Part shown: positions 1 to 8,550 of the stretch, in pieces
Layout: each line of letters starts with the position of its first letter
Numbering within the stretch: the stretch's first letter is position 1
Origin: Brevibacillus panacihumi
GTDB taxonomy: Bacteria > Bacillota > Bacilli > Brevibacillales > Brevibacillaceae
Length of the DNA stretch: 64,000 nt
NCBI RefSeq assembly: GCF_003710985.1
Contig: NZ_RHHT01000046.1
Span: forward strand, 62,001 to 126,000
Direction of reading: 5' to 3'
Translations under genes and position numbers: made by a program
The notes under the pieces: model-generated
The model's database searches: none
Told to the model about the DNA's origin: nothing
The model's input: only the letters and a program-made list of their open reading frames with translations

Positions 1-2
1 AG

Positions 3-1271
3 AATGGCTACGCCCAGGAGATCAACAAGCAAACGACAGATCAAGGAATTACCCTGATAGTAAAGGAAGTCGTAGCGGATCCGATGAGGATTGCCATTTT
101 TTGCGATGTCCTGGACCAGCAAGGCAATCGCATCTCGACAACTTCGATCCAAGGAGACGACATTCGCCTTGTTTTTAAAGAAAAGGAAGGCGCAGAGCTG
201 CATGGGGGAGGCGGTTCGACGATCAGCCAGAGAGGCGAATATCTCGTACTCAACCAAGAAATTTTCAGCTTTCTGCCTGATCCGACAGACATCCCGGATG
301 AGCTTTTCGTTGGCGTACATGCTGCGAGCCTGAAAGGAAAGCAAGGAAACTGGCTCATCGAGTTTCCTGTGGATATGAAAAAGGCGAAGGCACACGTAAC
401 CTATACGGACATCAATCAGCAGTACACGACGCCACAAGGCATTTCTCTCAGGCTTAACCGCATGATGACGGTTCCGAGCGCCAGTTTGCTTGAGCTGGAA
501 ACAGACTGGACAAAAGAGCGAACGGAACAGGTCGAGGCAATCATGAAGGAAAATGGCTGGGAAGCGGGGGAGCCTGAGAGAGGGAAAATTTCAAAAGCAG
601 AGATAATGCAGGGTTATTTCAAAAGAATCGGCTTGGCGTATCAGATCATCGATGAACACGGGAAAGTCATCGCCGGATGGGATGATGCCTTGTATGATGA
701 AGTGAATCAAATCAAGGCAAACACCGTAGACCTGACGAGAAGAGGAGTAGAGGCTCCAAACGAAAACCGGATTACAGCTTGGAATGGTTTTGCTCCGTTT
801 GCCGACAACCAGAAATTGAATGTAAAACTCCACTCCTTGTACTTGTTTGAACCCGCAGCATTCAAGGCGCAAGTACCTGTTGACACGCTGATCAATGAAC
901 AGGTGACGATTGACAGCCAGGACAACCTCTTTTCGCTGACAGGCTTCCTACTGAAAACAACCGAGCAGGAAGAAAGGATTGGAGACTTTACCTATCGGGG
1001 TATAGGAGCAATCATTCCCTTCTCGGCGAAGCTTCCTGATGGGATCGTCTACACAAGCGAATGGAAGGCAAAGGATGAAAAGGGGAAAGAGTATCCTGTG
1101 TCGCGCAATGAAGCATACAGAAGAGGGGAAGACGGCCGGGTGGAAGTGAAGGGAAGCTTGTATATCCGGGGACTGGATCATCAACCGAAGACGTTGGTCT
1201 TGTCCTATGAGGTCCAGCAGCGACAGTACCGCGATCTTGACTGGGAGGTACCGATCAAAACAGGCAACTGA
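3..1271 (+). CDS. DUF4179-type protein, 3' part only
   Basis: The reading frame is open from the left edge, so the start and N-terminus lie outside the window; 422 residues are visible. No transmembrane segment occurs in this part. The visible start (NGYAQEINK, DQGITLIVKEVVAD) and the beta-rich remainder resemble the extracytoplasmic region of DUF4179/DUF5643 proteins, which in Bacillales usually have an N-terminal membrane anchor and are often encoded beside an ECF sigma factor, suggesting an anti-sigma or envelope-sensing role. That role is known for some relatives only and is inferred here. A Met at 84 could be mistaken for the start but has no ribosome site. A strong bidirectional terminator follows directly. 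Confidence 0.6.
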   Translation, partial: NGYAQEINKQTTDQGITLIVKEVVADPMRIAIFCDVLDQQGNRISTTSIQGDDIRLVFKEKEGAELHGGGGSTISQRGEYLVLNQEIFSFLPDPTDIPDELFVGVHAASLKGKQGNWLIEFPVDMKKAKAHVTYTDINQQYTTPQGISLRLNRMMTVPSASLLELETDWTKERTEQVEAIMKENGWEAGEPERGKISKAEIMQGYFKRIGLAYQIIDEHGKVIAGWDDALYDEVNQIKANTVDLTRRGVEAPNENRITAWNGFAPFADNQKLNVKLHSLYLFEPAAFKAQVPVDTLINEQVTIDSQDNLFSLTGFLLKTTEQEERIGDFTYRGIGAIIPFSAKLPDGIVYTSEWKAKDEKGKEYPVSRNEAYRRGEDGRVEVKGSLYIRGLDHQPKTLVLSYEVQQRQYRDLDWEVPIKTGN

Positions 1272-1286
1272 CAAGCGCGATAAAGG

Positions 1287-1322
1287 AACATCCCCCTCTT
1301 CCTCAAAGAGGGGGATGTTTTA
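1287..1322. terminator. Bidirectional rho-independent terminator
   Basis: A perfect 14-bp stem (arms 1287-1300 and 1306-1319) with a 5-base loop is followed by T-residues on the plus strand and preceded by A-residues. It separates the convergent DUF4179-type gene and DUF441 gene. Confidence 0.85.
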
Positions 1323-1787
1323 TCTGCCTCCAAACCACTCCCACAGCTTCAGCACGAAAGCCGTAATGCCAGCCGCCATCAGCGGACCCACTGGTATTCC
1401 TCGCAAGAATACGATTCCGATGATCGATCCGATGACCAAGCCTACGATCATATGAGGCTCGGTACGCAGCAGATCAAGTCCCTTTCCATTCATCCAGGTA
1501 GCCAGCGCGCCGCCTGCAAGTGCTGTCAGGCCGATGACAGTCGTGAAGAGAGGCGTCACATCCTTCCAGGAGATTTTCTCGCTCGCGAATGGTACGAGGA
1601 CAGATATGGTTAAAAAGAGCAGGCCCAACTCCAGCCCGCGGCGTTCTACAGTAGGAAAAAAACGTTCCAATGCCGTCAGCTTGAGCACCAACAAAATACT
1701 GGCGGCAGTAGCAATGATGGGTGAACGGCCAATTAACCCGATCACGATCAGGATGACGAGCATCACTTCTCCAGACATCATCGGCAT
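1320..1787 (-). CDS. DUF441 (UPF0756) family membrane protein
   Basis: A 155-residue hydrophobic protein with four predicted membrane segments (about residues 5-30, 50-70, 80-105 and 115-150). Motifs such as [12 protein letters not shown] near the N-terminus and [15 protein letters not shown] near the C-terminus match the UPF0756/DUF441 family, whose function is unknown. The start was put at the ATG at 1787, which follows an AGGGG ribosome site; further ATGs lie at 1778 and 1775. It is on the same strand as comB with a 30-bp gap, so it may be the last gene of a comA-comB-DUF441 transcript. It shares the terminator hairpin region with the upstream plus-strand gene. Confidence 0.8.
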   Translation of the reverse strand: MPMMSGEVMLVILIVIGLIGRSPIIATAASILLVLKLTALERFFPTVERRGLELGLLFLTISVLVPFASEKISWKDVTPLFTTVIGLTALAGGALATWMNGKGLDLLRTEPHMIVGLVIGSIIGIVFLRGIPVGPLMAAGITAFVLKLWEWFGGR

Positions 1788-1817
1788 CAAAACCCCTGTC
1801 CCTTTTCTCTTTTCACT

Positions 1818-2534
1818 CTATGAGACAAGGTGGGGAAGTATGCGCTTCTCCTTTACATAGGGAACCAGCCGGCAGTGGTCGACTTGCGCGCAATAAGCCA
1901 GATCATCGGTAAATCGATGCTGTACAAGCCGCTTTCCCGTAGTGGTATGCGGCAGCACGTCAGCCAGTCTGTCCGCTACATGCAGATAGCTTGCTTTCAA
2001 CGCTTGCCCCAGATCGCACATTTCGATCTGGGGCAGCTTCCTTTCTGCCACCGTAACCATCAATCCGGCAGCCAAACCGTCCTCCAGCGCGAACTCCGAA
2101 CGGGTGCCAGCGCAGTACAGGGTGATGTCTTGATGCTGCTCCAGTGCATGGGTGATGCAAGCCGTTGCATTGAGGAAGCAGCCGATCAGAACAGATACGG
2201 CCTTCTCTGCCTTTTGGATTGCCCGCGTTCCATTTGTCGTTGTCAGAATCAGGGGGTGGCCGGATGATTGTGCTGTGATGATTTGCGTAGGGGAATTATT
2301 GTAATCAAACTCCGCGATTTTGCGGCAGTGGCGTTCGCCTGCGAGCAGACATCCGGGTGTGTGCAGCGCTTGTGCCTGACCGATCGTCTCGACCGGAAGA
2401 ACCATGGAGAAGCCACATTCAAGCGCCGTCACGATGGTGCTGGCTGCACGCAGGACATCGATGACGATCACGACGCGGTTGCGGATCTGATCCGCACGGA
2501 TTTCCTCCACCGTCGGCACGACCTCTATTCGCAC
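1818..2534 (-). CDS. comB: 2-phosphosulfolactate phosphatase
   Basis: ComB dephosphorylates 2-phosphosulfolactate to sulfolactate, the second step of the route first described for coenzyme M and also used by Bacillus to make spore sulfolactate. The 238-residue length and motifs VVIVIDVLRAAS, LAGERHC and LILTTTNGTRAI fit the ComB family. The start is a GTG at 2534 preceded by AGAGGAG with 9-base spacing; it lies inside the end of comA (10-base overlap), so the two are translationally coupled. The comA/comB pair corresponds to B. subtilis yitD/yitC, there at another locus. Here it is divergent from the yqhV-spoIIIA block. No sulfolactate dehydrogenase is present in the window. Confidence 0.88.
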   Translation of the reverse strand: MRIEVVPTVEEIRADQIRNRVVIVIDVLRAASTIVTALECGFSMVLPVETIGQAQALHTPGCLLAGERHCRKIAEFDYNNSPTQIITAQSSGHPLILTTTNGTRAIQKAEKAVSVLIGCFLNATACITHALEQHQDITLYCAGTRSEFALEDGLAAGLMVTVAERKLPQIEMCDLGQALKASYLHVADRLADVLPHTTTGKRLVQHRFTDDLAYCAQVDHCRLVPYVKEKRILPHLVS

Positions 2535-3355
2535 GGAGCAGCACTCCTCTGGGCGAAACGGGCTGCGGTATCACCCCGCAGGCCACGGCGCAGCGTCTCC
2601 ACCGACAAGACATCGGAATAAGCGATATTGCCCAGGTGAACATTGCTGCCAAGCGTTTGGATCAGGTGGACCTGCTGCTCTTTTTCGGGAGCCTCCCAAA
2701 TAAGCCTTGTGCCCATCTCTTTTGCTGCATCTGTGACATCCTGGACAAATAGCTGATCAATGTTGCCGTTTCGATCGAAAACCCCGACTGTACCGCTTTC
2801 TCTCGCCTCCACGATGACGTGGCTGGCACCTGCATCGAGATCAGCTGCAAGCGTCTGCAGCAGCTCCTCTTTTTCCGCGCGGTAGTTGGCATCCTTTTTC
2901 CCGAATTCTGTATAGACGGTCAAGCCGCAAGCCAAGCCGCTCATAATGGCTTCCCTGCGCTCCTTTTGCGAGAGAGGGAAGGTACCGTCGGAGATTTCGA
3001 CAGCGGTGAAGCCGAGCTGACAGATCGTTTCCATATACTGGGATACAGGGGTGCTGAGAAGAGCTATTTCAAAAAACGTCCCGCCTGGCATAATCTGCAA
3101 GCCGTATGCCTTGGCCAGCTCCAGTTTTTGCCGCAATTGTGCCGTCGGATATAGAGCGGCTGTCCCAAAGCCAAGCTTGCATATATCGATATAAGGAGAT
3201 GCGAGCTCAAGCAGGTCACGGAATGCGCTGATTCCCGCCCCTTTGTCGATGACCATCGTGAGTCCCTTGCGCTGCCGCTCGGCACTTCTGCTTCCGGATG
3301 GGTCGCTCCAGGATAGCGGGATCATGCTTCCAGGATTGTCAAAACGTTCTGGCAT
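2525..3355 (-). CDS. comA: Phosphosulfolactate synthase
   Basis: ComA adds sulfite to phosphoenolpyruvate to give 2-phosphosulfolactate. The 276-residue protein has the TIM-barrel features of the family: MVIDKGAG near residue 39, DICKLGFGTAALYP, MPGGTFFEIAL, AVEISDGT, HVIVEARESG and LIWEAPEKEQQ. The start was placed at ATG 3355, which has a GAGG element upstream; ATG 3370 is in frame but lacks a ribosome site. It is first in the comA-comB unit. Known biology in Bacillus links this pathway to 3-sulfolactate in spores, which fits the neighbouring sporulation operon, but sporulation control of this copy is only inferred. Confidence 0.88.
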   Translation of the reverse strand: MPERFDNPGSMIPLSWSDPSGSRSAERQRKGLTMVIDKGAGISAFRDLLELASPYIDICKLGFGTAALYPTAQLRQKLELAKAYGLQIMPGGTFFEIALLSTPVSQYMETICQLGFTAVEISDGTFPLSQKERREAIMSGLACGLTVYTEFGKKDANYRAEKEELLQTLAADLDAGASHVIVEARESGTVGVFDRNGNIDQLFVQDVTDAAKEMGTRLIWEAPEKEQQVHLIQTLGSNVHLGNIAYSDVLSVETLRRGLRGDTAARFAQRSAAPCE

Positions 3356-3503
3356 AGGTGGTTTCCTCATTTCTCAAGACGTTTCGTACAGTCTATGCCC
3401 AGCCAAAAGAAGGAGTGAAGCGCGATCCCGTAGGCGATTGCCCAAGAAAAGTGCTGAAATGGGCGTACAAGCATAGAGTGAGAACAAGGGGGGACGAGAT
3501 TCG

Positions 3504-3767
3504 ATGTGGGAAAAAGCGATCATGGGCATGGCAGCCTTGCGGGTGTTTTCCGGGAGCTTGGAGATTCTTGCTGCCTTGCTGATTCTAAAGGTAAATCAGG
3601 TAGAAAAGGCCTTGTTGATCAACTCTGGCTTGGCTATTGTGGGGCCGCTGGTGCTGTTGACAAGTACGGCAGTCGGTTTGCTGGGAATGACAGATCGGAT
3701 CAGCTTCGCCAAAATAGGTTGGATATTGCTGGGCATCTCCTGCATATTGATCGGTGTCCGCAAATAA
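3504..3767 (+). CDS. yqhV: YqhV family (DUF2619) membrane protein
   Basis: An 87-residue protein with three hydrophobic stretches (about 5-28, 33-57 and 62-85), beginning MWEKAIMGMAALRVFSG and ending in ISCILIGVRK. It matches YqhV, which in B. subtilis also sits just upstream of spoIIIAA. The function is unknown. The start ATG is preceded by AAGGGGGG with about 11-base spacing. In this genome an extra gene (the acidic zinc-ribbon protein) separates it from spoIIIAA. Confidence 0.8.
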   Translation: MWEKAIMGMAALRVFSGSLEILAALLILKVNQVEKALLINSGLAIVGPLVLLTSTAVGLLGMTDRISFAKIGWILLGISCILIGVRK

Positions 3768-3852
3768 TCCATCCTTGCAAAGTTGTTGCTAATCTCCATC
3801 TTGTTTGGGAAAGATACGTGGTGAGTTGCACACGACAAGGAGGGGAATGCAA

Positions 3853-4332
3853 GTGATGGATGCATTGGAGAATCGCATAGCTTATTTGCGGGGATTGGCA
3901 GATGGATTGGATGTCGGCACACAGACTTCGGAAGGAAAAATGCTGGCGGAGATGATTGAAATCCTCGATGAGATGCACGCCGAGATCCATGTGCTGCATA
4001 GCCGAATCGAGGAGACAGAGGATTACGTCGAGGCAATTGATGAAGATCTGGAGGACATCGAGCGTTTGCTGTTTGAAGACGAGGATGATCTTTATGAGAC
4101 TGTGGGCGACTGCCCAGAGGATGACGTGGATCTTGATCTGGATGCATCGGATGACATGTACGCCTACGATCCGCAAGAGGAGGAAGAATTCGAGACCTCC
4201 TATGAGTTTACTTGCCCAAGCTGTCAAAAAGGGATCATGCTTCACGAGGGCAAGGACGAGGAAGGGTACCTTCACTATGTGATCGAGCCCTACCCGCAAT
4301 CAAAAGGATTCGAGCCGATCAATCCGACCTGA
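3853..4332 (+). CDS. Acidic CD1247-type protein with C-terminal zinc ribbon
   Basis: About 159 residues. The N-terminal half (ENRIAYLRGLADGLDVG, then a heptad-rich helical stretch through EETEDYVEAIDEDLEDIE) resembles the CD1247 N-terminal domain. A long Asp/Glu-rich linker follows, then a CPSC pair near the C-terminus that could be half of a zinc ribbon. AAGGAGGGG at 3837-3845 places the start at GTG 3853 or ATG 3856; ATG 3847 is too close to the ribosome site. The function is unknown. Related proteins occur next to spoIIIAA in several clostridia and Paenibacillaceae, which suggests a sporulation link, but this is inference. Confidence 0.65.
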   Translation: MMDALENRIAYLRGLADGLDVGTQTSEGKMLAEMIEILDEMHAEIHVLHSRIEETEDYVEAIDEDLEDIERLLFEDEDDLYETVGDCPEDDVDLDLDASDDMYAYDPQEEEEFETSYEFTCPSCQKGIMLHEGKDEEGYLHYVIEPYPQSKGFEPINPT

Positions 4333-4373
4333 GCATGCATTGCCCGATTGTTTTCGAATGCGATTCTTACTCC

Positions 4374-4419
4374 AAAAGTCTGTCTGCATGCGCGACAAAG
4401 CGCTGCGACAGGCTTTTTT
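4374..4419 (+). terminator. Rho-independent terminator before spoIIIAA
   Basis: A branched or long stem (AAAAGTCTGTC at 4374-4384 paired with GACAGGCTTTT at 4407-4417, one G-U pair, with an inner GCGC helix) ends in a run of T. It isolates the spoIIIA operon from the upstream gene. Confidence 0.8.
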
Positions 4420-4457
4420 CCTTTTCAACTGATCTACGTCACATCGCTTTTTTTAGC

Positions 4458-4485
4458 ATAAACCTCGTCCACGCACGCATAGGAT
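4458..4485 (+). promoter_or_regulatory. Candidate sigma-E promoter of spoIIIA operon
   Basis: ATA at 4458-4460 and CATAGGAT at 4478-4485 are separated by 17 bases, matching the sigma-E pattern ATA-N16-18-CATACANT except at two -10 positions. B. subtilis spoIIIA is sigma-E dependent. Transcription would start near 4492, which rules against ATG 4498 and supports ATG 4531 as the spoIIIAA start. Confidence 0.5.
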
Positions 4486-4530
4486 GGAGGTAAGTCAATG
4501 CTGGACAAAGGTGATAAGGAGGGTTCATCC

Positions 4531-5484
4531 ATGCAAGAGATCATGGCAATTCTGCCGGCATCCGTGCGAAGCATCATAACTGCGCTCCCCTCCACGGTCC
4601 TCGAAGTATTGGAAGAAATCCGTCTTCGGCAAAATCAGCCATTGGAAATTCGATACGGTCAACAAACCAGCTACGTGACCCCGGCTGGTCAAATCACTTC
4701 CATCGCCAGACAAGGATGGGTCTTCACGCAAGATCATGTGGTCAAGCTGTTGAACCAGGTAAGCCAGCATTCCTTGTACGCATTGGAAGAGGAGCTGAAG
4801 CGGGGGTACATCACCGTGGTAGGGGGCCATCGCATCGGAATTGCAGGCAAAGTAGTGCTGGAGCGCGGCGATGTAAAAGGCATACGCGATGTGACGAGCT
4901 TCAACATACGGATTGCCCGTGAGAAAAAAGGAGTCGCGCAAAAAGTGATGCCCTATCTGTTTGAAAAAGGAAATCTGCAAAACACCCTCGTCATCTCCCC
5001 GCCGATGTGCGGCAAAACGACATTGCTGCGCGACATAGCCCGGCAGGTCAGCTACGGGAGCGAGTGGTCCTCCAGTCGCAAGGTAGGCATTGTGGACGAA
5101 CGCTCCGAATTGGCGGGCTGCCTGCAGGGGGTGCCACAGCGCGATGTCGGCCCGCGCACAGATGTGCTTGACGCTTGTCCCAAAGCAATCGGGATGATGA
5201 TGCTGATCCGTTCCATGTCTCCGGATGCCCTGATCGTGGACGAGATCGGCAGACCCGAAGATGGCGATGCAGTCTGGGAAGCCATCCATGCAGGCGTCGC
5301 TGTCATCTGCTCGGCTCATGGGTCCAACGTAGAGGAGGTAGCAAGAAGGCCGATGCTGGGCAAGCTGATCCGTCACGGGGCCTTTTCCCGCTACATCGTC
5401 TTGAGTCGAAGCCGAGGTGTGGGCACCATCCAGGCGATCTACGACAGCAGCCTGAATCCGGTAAAAAGGGAACTGCCCGCATGA
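4531..5484 (+). CDS. spoIIIAA: Stage III sporulation ATPase SpoIIIAA
   Basis: A 317-residue secretion-type ATPase thought to act on the mother-cell side of the SpoIIIA-SpoIIQ channel. Walker A is PPMCGKTTLL around residues 160-170; VGIVDERSELAG and ALIVDEIGRPED follow, the latter as Walker B, as in the VirB11/SpoIIIAA family. The start was set at ATG 4531 because AAGGAGGG (4516-4523) sits 7 bases upstream and because the candidate promoter would begin the mRNA only a few bases before the alternative ATG 4498. Its TGA overlaps the ATG of spoIIIAB, the first of a tightly packed eight-gene operon. Confidence 0.95.
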   Translation: MQEIMAILPASVRSIITALPSTVLEVLEEIRLRQNQPLEIRYGQQTSYVTPAGQITSIARQGWVFTQDHVVKLLNQVSQHSLYALEEELKRGYITVVGGHRIGIAGKVVLERGDVKGIRDVTSFNIRIAREKKGVAQKVMPYLFEKGNLQNTLVISPPMCGKTTLLRDIARQVSYGSEWSSSRKVGIVDERSELAGCLQGVPQRDVGPRTDVLDACPKAIGMMMLIRSMSPDALIVDEIGRPEDGDAVWEAIHAGVAVICSAHGSNVEEVARRPMLGKLIRHGAFSRYIVLSRSRGVGTIQAIYDSSLNPVKRELPA

Positions 5485-5999
5485 TCAAGCTGATTGGAGC
5501 ATTGATGGTCCTCGTCTCCGCATCGATGGTCGGCTGGCAAATCAGCCGGACCTACGTCAAGCGTCCCGTTCAGCTTCGCGCCCTGCTGGTAGCACTGCAG
5601 ATGCTGGAGACGGAAATCGTCTACGGTCTTACCCCTCTGCAACGGGCATTTTTCAAAGTGGGACAGCGAGTCAACAAGGAAGTCGGGAATCTCTTTCTGT
5701 CTGCTGCGGAACTGCTGGAGCAGGGTAGGGCGCTGTCGGCTGAGGAGTCCCTGCAAAAGGCCATGATGCGTCACTGGCCCCAGACCGCTTTTCGCAAGCA
5801 GGAGCAAGAAGTGCTGGCGAGCCTTGCGCAGGTGCTTGGATCCTCCGATCGGGAAGACCAGCAAAAGCATTTGCGACTTGCCGTCACACATCTGCGGGGG
5901 CTGGAGGAAGAGGCGCGTGCCGAACAAGATAAATACGAAAAAATGTATAAAAGTCTCGGTTTCTTGGGTGGGCTGCTGGCAGTCATCCTGATGTTTTAA
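5481..5999 (+). CDS. spoIIIAB: Stage III sporulation protein SpoIIIAB
   Basis: A 172-residue protein with an N-terminal membrane segment (about residues 2-22, IGALMVLVSASMVGW), a helical body (ALLVALQMLETEIVYGLTPL) and a C-terminal hydrophobic segment (LGFLGGLLAVILMF). It resembles type II secretion GspF-like proteins, as known for the family. It begins at the ATG overlapping the spoIIIAA stop, so translation is coupled. It acts with SpoIIIAA at the base of the mother cell-forespore channel. Confidence 0.93.
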   Translation: MIKLIGALMVLVSASMVGWQISRTYVKRPVQLRALLVALQMLETEIVYGLTPLQRAFFKVGQRVNKEVGNLFLSAAELLEQGRALSAEESLQKAMMRHWPQTAFRKQEQEVLASLAQVLGSSDREDQQKHLRLAVTHLRGLEEEARAEQDKYEKMYKSLGFLGGLLAVILMF

Positions 6000-6016
6000 A
6001 GGCGAGGTGTTCACAA

Positions 6017-6220
6017 GTGGATTTTGATTTGACACCTGTTTTCCAAATCGGAGCGGTAGGCTTCATTACAGCCATCCTGCATACCGTCTTAAAGCAGGCA
6101 GGCAAGGAAGATATCGCACACTGGGCGACGCTGGTCGGGTTCATTATCGTGCTCTACATGGTTGCCCACTATGTCGGCGACCTGTTTACCGAGGTAAAAC
6201 GCGTCTTCCTGTTCAAATAG
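6017..6220 (+). CDS. spoIIIAC: Stage III sporulation protein SpoIIIAC
   Basis: A 67-residue protein with two membrane helices (about 9-28 and 38-58), the usual size for SpoIIIAC. It starts with GTG at 6017, with GGCGAGGTG upstream. It belongs to the membrane part of the SpoIIIA channel together with SpoIIIAD and SpoIIIAE. Confidence 0.92.
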   Translation: MDFDLTPVFQIGAVGFITAILHTVLKQAGKEDIAHWATLVGFIIVLYMVAHYVGDLFTEVKRVFLFK

Positions 6221-6231
6221 GAGGGAGACAG

Positions 6232-6621
6232 ATGGAGATCGTACAAATTGTCGGCCTTGGGCTGGTCGCAACCATTCTCGCGCTGGTCATCAAGGATCAA
6301 AAGCCCATGTTTGCATTCCTGATCGCCATCGCGAGCGGCGTCATTATCTTTTTCTTTCTCATCGGCAAAATCGCGGAGGTCATCCAAATCCTGGAGAAAC
6401 TGGCCGTCCAGGCAGACCTGAATCTCGTGTTTCTAGAGACGATCTTAAAAATCATCGGAATTGCGTATATCGCGGAATTCGGCGCACAAATCACAAGAGA
6501 TGCGGGACAAGGCGCCATCGCATCCAAAATCGAGATGGCAGGCAAGGTTCTCATTCTCGTCATGGCGGTCCCGATCATCCAAATTATTATCGAGACTGTA
6601 ATCGACCTGTTGCCAGCGTGA
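6232..6621 (+). CDS. spoIIIAD: Stage III sporulation protein SpoIIIAD
   Basis: A 129-residue hydrophobic protein with four or so membrane helices. The start MEIVQIVGLGLVATILALV and the segment IGIAYIAEFGAQITRDAGQGAIASKI, typical of SpoIIIAD, are both present in order. The start ATG at 6232 follows AGGAGGGAGAC. It lies 11 bases after spoIIIAC in the same operon. Confidence 0.93.
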   Translation: MEIVQIVGLGLVATILALVIKDQKPMFAFLIAIASGVIIFFFLIGKIAEVIQILEKLAVQADLNLVFLETILKIIGIAYIAEFGAQITRDAGQGAIASKIEMAGKVLILVMAVPIIQIIIETVIDLLPA

Positions 6622-6637
6622 GGGGAGGGGAATGTCG

Positions 6638-7828
6638 ATGACGCGATACCGTTGGATCAGCGCATGCATGCTCTTCCTGTTTCTTTTGCTCACGCCTGTA
6701 CAAGCTGTCTTCGCTGCCTCTGCCGCCCCCGCCAATCCCATCAATGAGCTGGTGCGGCAGCAGGTTAGCCATCTCAATACCGAAAGTGTCGAGCAGTATT
6801 GGAAAAAGCTTCAGCAGGAATACCAGGGCTACCTTCCTGATCTCAAGGCGAAGGGCTTTGTCCAGATGCTCATGCAGGAGGGAGAATTCAGCCTTTCGAG
6901 TTTCTTGAAGGGACTCATGAAATTCGCCTTTCACGAAATCCTGATGAACGGCAAACTGCTCAGCTCTATCATCGTCATCACCGTTTTTGCCATGATCCTG
7001 GAGACGATGCAAAACGCCTTTGAGCGCAACACGGTCTCCACGGTAGCTTATTCCATCGCCTACCTGGTTTTGATGGTGCTGGCGATCAACAGCTTTCATC
7101 TGGCGATTACCTACGCCAAGGACGCGATCGTCAACATGTCCGACTTCATGCTGGCGATGATCCCGCTGGTGATAGCGCTTTTGGCGTCGGTAGGAAATCT
7201 GGCGACGGCGACGATGTTCCATCCGCTGATCATCTTCATGATCAACATCAGCGGCATGATGATTACGTACGTAGTGTTTCCCCTGTTGTTTCTTTCGGCC
7301 ATGCTCTCTATCGTCAGCATGTTTTCGGAACGCTACAAGGTCACTCAACTGGCTACTCTACTTCGCAATATCGCGATGGGGGTGCTGGGATCGTTTTTAA
7401 CCATATTCCTGGCGGTGATCTCGATTCAGGGAGCCACCTCGGCTGTGACAGACGGCGTCACGCTGCGGACAGCCAAGTACCTCACAGGGAATTTCGTGCC
7501 GATTGTCGGTCGCGTATTCTCCGACGCGGCGGATACCGTCCTGAATGCATCGCTTCTGGTGAAGAATGCGATTGGCCTGGCTGGCGTCATCATTTTAGTG
7601 ATCCTCTGCGCCTTTCCGGCTATGAAGATTCTCGTCCTTGCCCTGATCTACAATCTCTCGTCAGCGGTGCTGCAACCTCTCGGAAACAGTCCGATCATCA
7701 GTGCTTTGGGCACGATCGGCAAAAGCCTCCTGTTCGTTTTCGCCGCGCTGGCGACAGTTGGCCTGATGTTTTTTCTGGCGATTACCATCATCATCGCAGC
7801 GGGCAACATCTCTATGATGGTTCGGTAG
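6638..7828 (+). CDS. spoIIIAE: Stage III sporulation protein SpoIIIAE
   Basis: A 396-residue protein with an N-terminal signal segment, a soluble extracytoplasmic part (about residues 30-100, with NTESVEQYWKKLQQEY) and then about eight membrane helices, the largest membrane component of the SpoIIIA complex. It has the permease-like layout of the family. ATG 6632 and ATG 6638 are in frame; AGGGGAGGGG (6621-6630) is adjacent to the first and 7 bases from the second, so 6638 is preferred. Confidence 0.93.
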   Translation: MTRYRWISACMLFLFLLLTPVQAVFAASAAPANPINELVRQQVSHLNTESVEQYWKKLQQEYQGYLPDLKAKGFVQMLMQEGEFSLSSFLKGLMKFAFHEILMNGKLLSSIIVITVFAMILETMQNAFERNTVSTVAYSIAYLVLMVLAINSFHLAITYAKDAIVNMSDFMLAMIPLVIALLASVGNLATATMFHPLIIFMINISGMMITYVVFPLLFLSAMLSIVSMFSERYKVTQLATLLRNIAMGVLGSFLTIFLAVISIQGATSAVTDGVTLRTAKYLTGNFVPIVGRVFSDAADTVLNASLLVKNAIGLAGVIILVILCAFPAMKILVLALIYNLSSAVLQPLGNSPIISALGTIGKSLLFVFAALATVGLMFFLAITIIIAAGNISMMVR

Positions 7829-7837
7829 GTGAGGAAG

Positions 7838-8518
7838 ATGACCTGGTTAACCTTATGGCTGAAAAAAATCATCCTGCTCGTCCTGCTTGCCGCCTTTCTT
7901 GATTTGATCCTGCCCAACACCACCTTGCAGCGCTACGTGAAAATGGTGATGGGGCTGATCCTGCTGCTCACCATCATCTCTCCCTTGTTCGCCCTGTTCA
8001 ATCTGTCGCAGGACGACCTGGCGTTGCGTCTGGACCGCTATCAGGAGGAGTTGAACAAGCCGGCAGACAGCGAATGGAAGCGGATCACCAGTAAACTGCT
8101 GAGCCACCAAAGCGAGCAAACCACCGCCTACGTACAAGCCCAGATCAGCGCGGCAGTGAAAACAAGAGTGAAACAAGTATACGGAATGGATGTCCAGCAT
8201 ATAGAAATTCAGATGGACAAATCCAATCCCGACCAGCCCGTCCTGCAGCGAATCGCTCTCATCGTCGAAGACAGCGACAGCCAGGAAAAGCGTTCAGAGC
8301 AGACACCCGTGCAACCGATTCAACCCATTCAGCCCGTAGACATCCAGATCAGTACACCAGCAGTCAAAACAGACCGCGCACCGCCCGATCGGGAAGTGAG
8401 CGCGCGCCAGGACAATCCGGTTCATGCGCGCATCGCATCCGATATCGCCCTTCAATGGGGACTTGCCGCAGATCAGGTAACTGTGACGGACGAGTCTCCA
8501 GCAACTGGTAAACAGTAG
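7838..8518 (+). CDS. spoIIIAF: Stage III sporulation protein SpoIIIAF
   Basis: A 226-residue protein with two N-terminal membrane helices (about 8-26 and 34-52), a soluble domain (VKTRVKQVYGMDVQHIEIQM, the ring-building type fold known in SpoIIIAF/AG/AH), and a proline-rich low-complexity insert (PVQPIQPIQPVDI) before the C-terminus. The GTG at 7829 directly follows the spoIIIAE stop, but ATG 7838 gives the N-terminus expected by comparison with B. subtilis SpoIIIAF (M, then a short polar stretch and WL). Confidence 0.92.
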   Translation: MTWLTLWLKKIILLVLLAAFLDLILPNTTLQRYVKMVMGLILLLTIISPLFALFNLSQDDLALRLDRYQEELNKPADSEWKRITSKLLSHQSEQTTAYVQAQISAAVKTRVKQVYGMDVQHIEIQMDKSNPDQPVLQRIALIVEDSDSQEKRSEQTPVQPIQPIQPVDIQISTPAVKTDRAPPDREVSARQDNPVHARIASDIALQWGLAADQVTVTDESPATGKQ

Positions 8519-8550
8519 ACGGACATGTCCAAAAAAGTGAGGTGAGAAGA

